The position numbers and the translations under genes were made by a program. A stretch of 58,282 bases of DNA from an uncultured Verrucomicrobiota bacterium (lineage in GTDB: Bacteria > Verrucomicrobiota > Kiritimatiellia > RFP12 > UBA1067): the NCBI GenBank assembly GCA_946610035.1, contig CAMOCC010000007.1:1-58282 (forward strand). Reading direction: 5' to 3'. The notes below the pieces were generated by a model. The model was given only the letters and a program-made list of their open reading frames with translations, was not told where the DNA came from and made no database searches. This document shows, in pieces, positions 24,587-32,579 of this stretch; the stretch's first letter is position 1, and each line of letters opens with the position of its first letter.

Positions 24587-27500
24587 CTATTTCCCGAGCA
24601 GGAACTGACACGTATCGCCTGCTTCGACATTGAGCGGCAGCACGCCGCCCTTCACCGGCTCGACTTTCCCCGTCTTGAGGTTCACGACCGTGCAGTCGAA
24701 CGGCAGACGGAAATCGTACGCGCCGGACCTGAGGCAGTGGACGGAGACGAAGTCGCCGTTCATATCCACCTGCGCGACGTCGGCTTCGAGCGGAACGCAT
24801 GCGCCTGCCTGTCGAGCGAGGAGATTGAATGCGCCCGGCGAAACCCCGCCCGCTTCGGTAAAGACTATCTGTCGCCCCGTCCTCTCATTATCCATTTTGC
24901 ATTTTGCATTTTCCGTTTCCGCGGCCGCCACCGCCCCGTCGTCCGCATAGCGTGCGAGCACCGTCATTCCCGGCTTCTCGATGATTGACGTCCTCGGCCA
25001 GTCGGCCATGTGCGCAGGCGGGAACTCAGCCTCGCCGCAGACGCGGAGCATGTCGTGGTACTGGAGGCCGTTCACCTCCACCGGGAAGCTCCCCTCCGCA
25101 GTGACGACGTGGCTGCCCTTCTTGTCGACATCGAGGGCAATTCCAACGGCTTCCTCGATTCCGCCAAGCTCGCCGCAGCGCGGCATGTGGACGAGCGTCT
25201 TCCCCTTCTTGGCGAGGCCCTTCACGAGGCGGACGCGCTCACGGTCGTATTTTCGCATCAAGCCGAAGACGATCATCTTGTACGGATCGAGCAGCGCTGG
25301 ATTCTCCATGACGTCCTGTGCGAGGTAGATGTCGAACGGAACGCCAGAGCGCGCAAGCAAGAGCAGTTGTGCATTGTAGCTGAATTCAAACGGTCTCTGC
25401 AGGAAGTTCTCGCCGCCCGGCCATCCGAATCCTCCCGCCTCGTCGACGACAATCGCGACGCCCGGCTTCCATGGCGACGGAACGGACGGCGCGGCGCGGC
25501 GGTACGCGGCGAGCGCCGTGCGGATGTCGTCCTTGATCTCCGGCGCCGAGAACCATCCGCCCACCATGTCGTAGAACCACCACCCCGCCCGCTGGGCGAC
25601 CATCGCGCCGGCGTCCTTGCGGAACATCGTCTGCCACATCGGAAGATCGTCCGCACGGCCAAGTCCCTTCGAAGCTGAAGGCGACAAGGTCCAAGGATTG
25701 ATCGCCGCGTAGGTGCGGAAGTCCATCTCCTCGAAGAACAGCTTGCCGTGGAGGTTGAACGAGGCCGTTGGCAGGCGGCTCGCGCCAGGCACCCCGGGGA
25801 TGCGGTTGACGTAGCTCGGCTGCGCGACGAGGATGTCCATCGCGTCGGAGCGAAGGAAGGCTCCGACGTTCCACGATGTCGCGCGACGTCCGCAATGCGG
25901 CGACTCGCACCACATGATGCCGATGACGTCCTTGCCCATGAGTCGCTTGAATTCGCGGACGAATTCCTCCTGCGCCCGCAGTCCCGTCTGCATCGCGAAG
26001 AACTCGTAGTTCGTCGAGGCGTGTCCCGCCTCCTTGAGGAATTCCTTGTACTCCGCCTTGGCGGATTCGGAGTAGTCCGGGAAAGGCAGAGTGAACTGTC
26101 CGTCGTGGTAGCCGAAGGTGTGGATGCCGACAATGCGCTTGTCGAGTCCCTGCGCCTTCAGTTCCGCCACGAGCTCGCGCAGGCACGCCTTCACGCCGTC
26201 GCGCCAGACGCGCGAGGAGTACGAGGGCCAAGTCCAAAGCTTCGCCTTGTCCGCCTCGCTCATGCAGTAGGTCGCAAGGCACGTCCCAGCCGTCCCCTTC
26301 ACGGCCGAGCCGTCCTTCCGGCGCATGGCCTCGGCGGGATGGACGCCGTCGACGAAGTCGCTGTAGGCGTTGCAGCCGACGGCGATGACGAACGGCGTAT
26401 CCGGGCACAGCCGCATCGAATTCTTGATTTCCGCGACCGCCCCCTTTGCGTCGAACCCATCCTTCGTCCAGTAGCCGCGCGTCCCAGGCGCCTTGCCGAG
26501 CCGGATGTCCTTAACGACAAGCGGGATCCCGCTTCCCTGGAGCGTTCCGCCAGCGAACTTCTCCGGCGGCGGAATCTCTTCGCCCGAGGCGTGCGGACCC
26601 TTGTAGGCGACGGGGTTGACTTTCTTCCCGTCGACATAAAGACAGCTTACGCCGTTCTCGCTGACAACCTTCGCCGTGTGCTGTATGTCCTTGGCGAGGC
26701 CGCGATCGTATTCCGCCTCGTCCATGCGCTCCTTCTCGCGCATCTTCGGGGCCGCAGGCTTGATCGACTCGCGCCATGCCTCCGTCTCGGCGCGCATATC
26801 CATCACGACCCATCTCCTCCAGATGCTGACGCTCGCGCCACCGGCGACGACGATTGCCGGGACGACGTATCCGTCCTTGTTCGCGTAGGCGCAATACTTG
26901 CGGTAGGTGCGGCCCTTCGGCGACTCGGGGAGTCCGTGGGACTGCGGGATGCCGCCGCCCGCGAAGTCGCGCTCGAACAGTTCGTCCGGTGCGTATGATT
27001 CGCGCCTGCCGTGCGCACGGACGAATCCGTGGCAGATGTCGCCGTTGGAACTCTCCACCTCAACGTCCGCCGCGAGACGAAGCCATTGATTCGTGGCCGT
27101 CTTGAACGCTGGCCCTTCAACAATGATGTCGCCGCGATCGTTCGTCTTGACGATCTCGATTACGCCGTCCCTGATCCTGACGGACCCGGTCGCGCCGCCC
27201 GTCCGGCGGACCTTGAAGTTCGAATCGTAGCATCCCTCCGAGGCCCACAATACTCCGGCGATGGGGAAATACGGCGCGTTTCGCGCCTCTGTTCCGTCAC
27301 CCCATGCAGCAGTGCGCGGCGTCTTCGCGAAGAGTAGGCATGATTCCGGCTTTCCGGCGCGGTGGACACGTTCGCCGTCCGCCCAGACCGTGAAGCCCGC
27401 GCCCTTCCCGTAGCGGGAACCGTGGCGATCCCAGTAGAAGGAAATCATCTTGTCCCTGAAGCGCACGTTCTCCAACTTGAAATAGTCCCATTCGTCCGGA

Positions 27501-28783
27501 ATTAGCGGCTTGAGCTCAAGCGTTCCGTCGAGCCTTGGCCTCAGCCCGCAAAGTCCCGATATCACGATGTCCGCAAAAGTCGAATGGTTGTAGTCCTCGC
27601 CGCGTTCGACCGTGGCGCCGCGCATCATGAGCATCTCCCGTGAAATCCACACGCCGGAGAAGGGATCGAAGTTCTCGTCCACCCATGGAATTACACGGCC
27701 GTCGGGAGTCCTGCGGACCTGCTGTGCGGCGTACTGGTGGAGGATACGGACGAAGTCGTCCTTCTGCACATCGCCCGAGCTGCCGTCCGCAATTGCGTTT
27801 GCAAGCGCCGTGAGCGCGACGGACGTCGCAAACGGCCAGGAGGGTCCGTTCCACTGGCACGGATGGCCTTGATAGGAAATGACGAAACCAGTTGCGCGGC
27901 GCTCGGGGAAGGTGAGTCCGTACGGCGCCGCGAACCCAGCCTCGTCGTTCAGCTGATTCCAGGCGACGCCGAACGGACCAGGCACAGGTACGCCGAAATA
28001 CCACGGCGCATAGCCGTGGAGCTCGCGCACAGCCTTGCGCTCGCCGGTTGTCGCCACCGTCGTGAAGAACCTGCGTTCGCCGTCCCACAACTTTTCGACG
28101 ATGCCCTTTGCGAGGACGTCCGCCTTCGCCCTGAAGCGTTCGGCGACGTCCTTGCGTCCGATGAAATCCGCAAGTTCCGCTATCGCCTTCGCCTCGCCGT
28201 ACATGGCCGAGTTGAAGAGCGGACGGTATCCGTCGCCGCTCAGGGAGAGTTCGCTGCCCTCGCGGTCGGCGAGCGAGGTGAACATCCCCTTCCCGTCGCC
28301 GCCCATGGGAAAGGCGCCCTTCCCCTCGAAATCGGTGTAGGGAATGGGATGCGATTCCCAGTTGTCAAAATAGGCGATCATCGAGTCGAGGAGCGACGAA
28401 ACCGGCTCGATGTCGCCAGAAACCCTTGCCGCGTCCAAACATCCGCCGACGATCCAGCTGGAATACTTGACGCGGTGCTGCGCGTTTGTCCCGAACCAGA
28501 AACGCGCGTAGTCCATGGCGACTGACTTGTCGTGCATCCACCTCGCCTCGCGCAGGTGGTGCCCCGCGGCGCAGACGATCGTGTTGTACTTCCCCGCCCA
28601 GCCGACCTGCGGCAGGAACTCCGTTATGACCTTGCCATCGGGCGTGTCGACTATGTGCCGCTGAAACGCCCGCCAGCGGTACTCGTATGTCCTGTTGATG
28701 TCGGTGTCGGGGCACTCGAATTTCGGGACGGCATCCGCCGGTGCCGCGGCGAGAACCGCGGCGAACATGAGGTTCGCTATCAT
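24587..28783 (-). CDS. two-catalytic-domain glycoside hydrolase (MGH1/GH63-like + GH42-like)
   Basis: A 1398-aa secreted protein. After a signal peptide (MIANLMFAAVLAAAPADA), residues 20-470 form an (alpha/alpha)6-type domain like the MGH1/GH63 group, with CQWNGPSWPFATSVAL and EDYNHSTFADIVISGL. Residues about 500-730 are beta-rich and LamG-like. From about 755 a TIM barrel follows with FVIAVGCNAYSDFVDG, GIMWCESPHCGRRA, LFFEEMDFRTY, then an amidotransferase-like trimerisation region (GVAIVVDEAGGFGW) as in GH42. A heptamer-repeat insert encodes ENAKCKMDN near residue 1290. The stop overlaps the SD of GH3; the SUMF1-like gene ends 18 nt upstream. Substrate unknown; domain calls are by motif and fold resemblance. 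Confidence 0.82.
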   Translation of the reverse strand: MIANLMFAAVLAAAPADAVPKFECPDTDINRTYEYRWRAFQRHIVDTPDGKVITEFLPQVGWAGKYNTIVCAAGHHLREARWMHDKSVAMDYARFWFGTNAQHRVKYSSWIVGGCLDAARVSGDIEPVSSLLDSMIAYFDNWESHPIPYTDFEGKGAFPMGGDGKGMFTSLADREGSELSLSGDGYRPLFNSAMYGEAKAIAELADFIGRKDVAERFRAKADVLAKGIVEKLWDGERRFFTTVATTGERKAVRELHGYAPWYFGVPVPGPFGVAWNQLNDEAGFAAPYGLTFPERRATGFVISYQGHPCQWNGPSWPFATSVALTALANAIADGSSGDVQKDDFVRILHQYAAQQVRRTPDGRVIPWVDENFDPFSGVWISREMLMMRGATVERGEDYNHSTFADIVISGLCGLRPRLDGTLELKPLIPDEWDYFKLENVRFRDKMISFYWDRHGSRYGKGAGFTVWADGERVHRAGKPESCLLFAKTPRTAAWGDGTEARNAPYFPIAGVLWASEGCYDSNFKVRRTGGATGSVRIRDGVIEIVKTNDRGDIIVEGPAFKTATNQWLRLAADVEVESSNGDICHGFVRAHGRRESYAPDELFERDFAGGGIPQSHGLPESPKGRTYRKYCAYANKDGYVVPAIVVAGGASVSIWRRWVVMDMRAETEAWRESIKPAAPKMREKERMDEAEYDRGLAKDIQHTAKVVSENGVSCLYVDGKKVNPVAYKGPHASGEEIPPPEKFAGGTLQGSGIPLVVKDIRLGKAPGTRGYWTKDGFDAKGAVAEIKNSMRLCPDTPFVIAVGCNAYSDFVDGVHPAEAMRRKDGSAVKGTAGTCLATYCMSEADKAKLWTWPSYSSRVWRDGVKACLRELVAELKAQGLDKRIVGIHTFGYHDGQFTLPFPDYSESAKAEYKEFLKEAGHASTNYEFFAMQTGLRAQEEFVREFKRLMGKDVIGIMWCESPHCGRRATSWNVGAFLRSDAMDILVAQPSYVNRIPGVPGASRLPTASFNLHGKLFFEEMDFRTYAAINPWTLSPSASKGLGRADDLPMWQTMFRKDAGAMVAQRAGWWFYDMVGGWFSAPEIKDDIRTALAAYRRAAPSVPSPWKPGVAIVVDEAGGFGWPGGENFLQRPFEFSYNAQLLLLARSGVPFDIYLAQDVMENPALLDPYKMIVFGLMRKYDRERVRLVKGLAKKGKTLVHMPRCGELGGIEEAVGIALDVDKKGSHVVTAEGSFPVEVNGLQYHDMLRVCGEAEFPPAHMADWPRTSIIEKPGMTVLARYADDGAVAAAETENAKCKMDNERTGRQIVFTEAGGVSPGAFNLLARQAGACVPLEADVAQVDMNGDFVSVHCLRSGAYDFRLPFDCTVVNLKTGKVEPVKGGVLPLNVEAGDTCQFLLGK
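24886..24918. repeat. in-frame heptamer repeat inside the GH fusion gene
   Basis: Units CATTATC, CATTTTG, CATTTTG, CATTTTC interrupt the C-terminal region of the 1398-aa glycoside hydrolase without breaking its frame. Confidence 0.8.
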
Positions 28784-28801
28784 AACGGAGGTCCTGTTTG
28801 C

Positions 28802-30100
28802 TTAATCGGCAGTGAAGGCGAGGCGGAAGCCGAAAGACTTGTCGTTGCCTGCGCTGCCGTTGCGTCCGGCCGAGGTCGTAAAGAAATTGCCGACTCCATA
28901 GTAGCCGCCGCGAATCGCCAATTTCCCGTCCGCGTCCGCCGTCGCAGGACCTGTCGGATCGGTGACCGCCGCCCCGTCGGAATATCCTGGCACACCTGCA
29001 TTCGCGGACCAGTTGTCGCAGCAGGCTTCGTAGACGTTGCCGATCATGTCGTACAAACCATAGGCATTGGGAACCTTGAGGCCAACTTCGTGCGTGTTGC
29101 CTCCAGAGTTGCCCGTCACCCAGCCGATAGCGTCAAGATTGGCGGTAGTGAGATCGAGTCCGGTATACAGTTCGCTCGTAGTGCCAGCACGGCAGGCGAA
29201 CTCCCACTGCGCCTCGGTAGGATAATTGAGAGAGAACGCACCGTTGAAGTTCAATGAGTTTTTTTCGGTTATCACGCGCTGGAAGACCGAGTATTGCGCG
29301 GCACCGACGGGAAGCGTTTCGCCGATTCCGGTAGTACCCTGCTGGACCCAACTGGAATGCGCGAGGCGGCGGTACTGTTCCTGCGTGAGCTCGAAGACGC
29401 CGATGTAGAAGTCCTTCTTCAGCGTGCAACTATGTTCGAACTTTGCGTTGTCACCGAGATTTCCGCCGTTTGCACCCATCGTGAACGTCTTGCCCGCCGC
29501 GGGGATCTTGCGCAGGACGAGCTTCGTCGTCTTCGCGCCGGGGTAGTTCGTCACGCCCGTCCAGATGAGTACGTCGGTGAGCGAAGTCGTGTAGCCGCTC
29601 CCGAGAGCGTTGAAGTCCGTCTCGATGGAACCGTACTTTCCGTTCAGGAGGTCGGCGCGCGTGACGTCCGTCACCGGGAACGGATGGCCGTCAGTGCTGG
29701 GGTCCGTCATGTCGATGATCTTGTAGAGGACTTCGGACGTTGAAGGATCGGCCTCGGTGACCGTCAGCTTCACCTTGAAGTTGGCAAGCGCGACGTGTTC
29801 CTGTCCGAACGCCTTGACGGGATCGATTATGATTTCGCCGATACCGTCCGCTGCGACGCCGTAGAGGTCGCCGCGAATGGACTCCGCGAGGCGCGAGGAG
29901 TCGAGCTGGACGCCGCCGTTGTACGCGGTTACGCCGATGTTGACGGGATGCTGGGGATCGACGCCGGACACCTTGTACTCGACCTTGACGTCGGTCGACC
30001 ACGGCCACTGCTGGCGGACGATCACCTGCTCAAGCGTTGCGTCGGCGCGGGCCGATGCCACTGCAAGAAGTGTAAGCGCGAATACGTTGAACTTGTTCAT
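28802..30100 (-). CDS. secreted SUMF1/FGE-fold protein lacking the active-site Cys
   Basis: A 432-aa exported protein. Signal peptide MNKFNVFALTLLAVASARA, then a beta domain (about 25-200), then a sulfatase-modifying-factor/C-type-lectin-like fold with TFTMGANGGN, VFELTQEQYRRL, YPTEAQWEFACRAGT, NAYGLYDMIGNVYEACCDNW and FGFRLAF. In true formylglycine-generating enzymes a catalytic cysteine follows the RGGSW-like motif; here the region reads IRGGYYGVGNFFTTSAGRNG and has no cysteine. A binding or structural role is therefore more likely than sulfatase maturation. AAGGAAAA precedes the ATG. It is third in the operon behind the sigma factor and anti-sigma-like genes. Confidence 0.85.
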   Translation of the reverse strand: MNKFNVFALTLLAVASARADATLEQVIVRQQWPWSTDVKVEYKVSGVDPQHPVNIGVTAYNGGVQLDSSRLAESIRGDLYGVAADGIGEIIIDPVKAFGQEHVALANFKVKLTVTEADPSTSEVLYKIIDMTDPSTDGHPFPVTDVTRADLLNGKYGSIETDFNALGSGYTTSLTDVLIWTGVTNYPGAKTTKLVLRKIPAAGKTFTMGANGGNLGDNAKFEHSCTLKKDFYIGVFELTQEQYRRLAHSSWVQQGTTGIGETLPVGAAQYSVFQRVITEKNSLNFNGAFSLNYPTEAQWEFACRAGTTSELYTGLDLTTANLDAIGWVTGNSGGNTHEVGLKVPNAYGLYDMIGNVYEACCDNWSANAGVPGYSDGAAVTDPTGPATADADGKLAIRGGYYGVGNFFTTSAGRNGSAGNDKSFGFRLAFTAD

Positions 30101-30136
30101 TTTGATTTTTCCTTTCTAAAGTATCTGAAATCACTT

Positions 30137-31108
30137 TTACCGGAGGATGACCAGTGTTCCACCGGCCCCTCCCACGAGTTCCGCCGTGTAGTTGATTTCG
30201 TTGGCTATGAGCGAGAGCGACACAGAGCTGCGTCCGGGTATCCTGATGGGATACCATCCCTGTGCGCCGTTCAGACCAGTTGGAGTCTCGGCACCGTTGA
30301 TTGTGAACGAGGTTGTTCCGTACGGTATCGGCAGGACGGCCTTGCCCTTCACCTTCGCCCAGACCTTCCCCTCCGCCGGGGCGATGCATCGCGTGACGCC
30401 CTCGCCGTCCGGCGAGAGCCCCTGGATGAGGCCGAGCTTCGCCCTTCTGACGGTGCTGTCGTCGAATGTGAGGGTGAGGTCGTAGACGTTCTCGGCCTCG
30501 GGGCTTGTAGGTTCCGGGAGCTCGAAGGTGTATGATGCCTCCGTTATGCCGTCATAGGTCCGTGAGTAGCCGAGTCCGACAACCTTCAACGAGGCGGACT
30601 TCGCGCCGGACGGGAAGTCTATCGGCACAGTCATGACGTTGTTCGTCGCCGTGTTCCAGAACGAACTCGTCTCCGGCCTGAGGAAGACGAATGTGGATTC
30701 ACTCATCAGTTCCGCAGCCGGTACCGACACGCTGAGCATGGCCGCGCCCACCAGGCCGGCCGCCTTTCTTGCAATCATTGTATTATCCTCCTCCTTGACG
30801 ATTCTGGTAATCGCCGCCGTCTCGGCGTCGACTGGTTGAGTTTCCTCAGAATCCGAATCTTCGAACACGATCCAAGACGCGAACAAGGCAAGTCCGACCA
30901 TAACAGAAAATCCTGCTGCGATACGCCTCAATCGCTCCGCGCGCCTCCTGCGGGCCTTCGCCCTTGCGACGGGGGCGGCGAGGTAGGCGCGGGCGGAATC
31001 CGCGAACGACGCGGGGGGACGCTTCCAGCCTGCAGGATCGTCGAGCGCGGCCATGAGGCTGAACTCGTCGATCATATCGTCGCTGCTCTGGATGTTGTTC
31101 TCGTTCAC
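30137..31108 (-). CDS. anti-sigma-like membrane protein fused to an exported protein
   Basis: The 323-aa ORF (GTG start, GGGGG upstream) has two parts. Residues 1-112 look like a short anti-sigma factor: acidic N-terminus, an Arg-rich stretch (ARAKARRRRAERLRR), and a single membrane helix (FSVMVGLALFASWIVF). Residue 112 onward opens a second classic signal peptide (MIARKAAGLVGAAMLSVSVPAA) followed by a beta-rich unknown domain. GGAGGAGG sits 8 nt before that internal ATG (30778), so the second part is probably also, or mainly, made on its own as a 214-aa protein. Upstream neighbour is an ECF sigma factor. A lost stop codon between two ancestral genes would explain the fusion. Confidence 0.7.
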   Translation of the reverse strand: MNENNIQSSDDMIDEFSLMAALDDPAGWKRPPASFADSARAYLAAPVARAKARRRRAERLRRIAAGFSVMVGLALFASWIVFEDSDSEETQPVDAETAAITRIVKEEDNTMIARKAAGLVGAAMLSVSVPAAELMSESTFVFLRPETSSFWNTATNNVMTVPIDFPSGAKSASLKVVGLGYSRTYDGITEASYTFELPEPTSPEAENVYDLTLTFDDSTVRRAKLGLIQGLSPDGEGVTRCIAPAEGKVWAKVKGKAVLPIPYGTTSFTINGAETPTGLNGAQGWYPIRIPGRSSVSLSLIANEINYTAELVGGAGGTLVILR

Positions 31109-31126
31109 GCTATTCCCCCTCTTGCA

Positions 31127-31678
31127 TTACCTTTGATGCTGGCTTGTGTGATATTCTTGGACTAATTTATTCTTAATCGCCTTCCGGGCCTCGTGGAGGC
31201 GGTAGTAGACCGTCCCCTCCGGCGCCCCGAGGCGCTCGGCGATCTCGCCGACGCCCATCCTGTCGAAGTAGAAGAGGACGACCGGGATGCGCAGCGAATC
31301 CGGAAGCGACTCGACGGCCTTGCGTATGCGCGCATGCTCGTCCGCCATCTCGACGCTCTCCGCCGGATTAGGCCTCGCGTCCTCCCCCTCCGTCTGCTCC
31401 TCCGAGAAAACGAGGGAGTTGGCGCCCTTCCTGCGTGCGTCCATCTTCATGAAGTTGATCATGATGGCGCAGAGCCATGTGAAGTACCGCGACTCGCCCT
31501 TGAAGGACGAATTGCGCTCGATAGCCCTGGCCATCGTCCTGAAGGCGAGGTCCTCGGCGTCCGCCTCGTTGAGGCAGAGGCGGTATGCAGTCGCATACAA
31601 GCGCTCGCCGTACTCCGCTAGAAGTGCTCGCGCGCCCTCTTCCGGGTCGTCGGCTATCAATTTGTAAATCTCTGGCAT
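31127..31678 (-). CDS. ECF-type RNA polymerase sigma factor
   Basis: A 183-aa sigma-70 family member. Region 2 spans LYATAYRLCLNEADAEDLAFRTMARAI to YFTWLCAIMINFMKMDARR. Region 4 is VVLFYFDRMGVGEIAERLGAPEGTVYYRLHEARKAIK, a typical helix-turn-helix. AAGGGG lies 6-7 nt before the ATG at 31678, favoured over the GTG at 31684. It heads a compact minus-strand set (anti-sigma-like, SUMF1-like, GH fusion, GH3), so it probably controls this sugar-degradation operon, with the next gene product holding it at the membrane. Confidence 0.93.
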   Translation of the reverse strand: MPEIYKLIADDPEEGARALLAEYGERLYATAYRLCLNEADAEDLAFRTMARAIERNSSFKGESRYFTWLCAIMINFMKMDARRKGANSLVFSEEQTEGEDARPNPAESVEMADEHARIRKAVESLPDSLRIPVVLFYFDRMGVGEIAERLGAPEGTVYYRLHEARKAIKNKLVQEYHTSQHQR

Positions 31679-31718
31679 TTGCACCCCTTGGATGCCATGA
31701 GAAGAAAAATCCTTGGCT

Positions 31719-32546
31719 TTAAAATGAGTATATCACACCTAATGTGTAATATGCAACGTCATTTCGGTATCCTTTCGCCGCATGGTACTTGCCTTGGGCC
31801 CTTGCTTCGTCCATTATCATGTCAAAAGTGTGGATTCCGGCGAAAATACGGCAATTCTCGAAAATCTCGCAGGAAAGCGTCAAATCGGCCCTCAAGTCGG
31901 CGGGGCCTGCGCGGTAGTCGCTTTTGCGCCAGGTGATCCGATGTCCATACCTATTCTGGTTCCATTCCTTGTTCCCGCCCTCCGAGCAAAGTTCCGCCGT
32001 GAGGGACAGCCCCCGTCCCAGGTCGAAGGTGCGGATGAAGCCGGACTTGAAGTACACTCCTTGATACGGACGCTCCCGGTAGTGGACGGCGGCGTAGAAG
32101 TTGACCCACGGCGTCACGAGCGTTTCGCGCGTATACCACTCGAAGGCAGTCTTGTCGTCGACGCCCCTGTACGGGGGCTTCAGGTTGCGGGCGAGGATCC
32201 AGAGTCCGCCGTTCCTGGTCCTGAGCGCCCAGCCGTCCGCCAGCTTGAAGTTGTAGGCATAGGCGACGAGGATGTCGTCCTCCATGAACAGGCGACGGCT
32301 TACGGAGTCGCGGATGGCGGTCAGGGAATGAGTGGGCGCATAGTAGAAGAGTACGTCCCCCCAGTCGCGCCAACCGACGTCCACCTCGAACTCCTGGAAG
32401 AGTATCGGCCTTGCGAACGGAACCTTGCCGCGCGAAACGTTCGCCGAGTAGTATATCGAATCTGCGAAACCGTGCAGTCGCAGACCGTCCGCCCCTTCCG
32501 AGGCCGAAGCCGCTGCCGCCACTACGGCGACTATTAAAAACAGCAT
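31719..32546 (-). CDS. outer-membrane beta-barrel-like protein
   Basis: A 275-aa protein with a signal peptide (MLFLIVAVVAAAASAS) and alternating aromatic strands (FEVDVGWRDWGDVLFYYAP, ILVAYAYNFKLADGWALRT, FYAAVHYRERPYQGVYF). It ends in an aromatic residue (GVIYSF), as outer-membrane barrels do. I do not recognise a named family. The ATG at 32546 is chosen because the duplicated copy at 21.8 kb lacks the upstream ATG (32555). It lies 33 nt behind the SGNH esterase gene and just ahead of the sigma factor, suggesting a role in substrate or product passage across the outer membrane; that is inference. Confidence 0.72.
   Translation of the reverse strand: MLFLIVAVVAAAASASEGADGLRLHGFADSIYYSANVSRGKVPFARPILFQEFEVDVGWRDWGDVLFYYAPTHSLTAIRDSVSRRLFMEDDILVAYAYNFKLADGWALRTRNGGLWILARNLKPPYRGVDDKTAFEWYTRETLVTPWVNFYAAVHYRERPYQGVYFKSGFIRTFDLGRGLSLTAELCSEGGNKEWNQNRYGHRITWRKSDYRAGPADLRADLTLSCEIFENCRIFAGIHTFDMIMDEARAQGKYHAAKGYRNDVAYYTLGVIYSF
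31727..31735 (-). promoter_or_regulatory. possible sigma-factor promoter with dyad
   Basis: Minus-strand TGATATACT resembles an extended -10, 48 nt before the ECF sigma ATG. ACACATTAGGTGT immediately upstream (31735-31747) is an inverted repeat (ACAC..GTGT). The bases also encode the C-terminus of the outer-membrane protein gene, so chance is possible. Confidence 0.35.
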
Positions 32547-32579
32547 CCTAGGCATACCACCTATGATGCCGCCAAGTCG

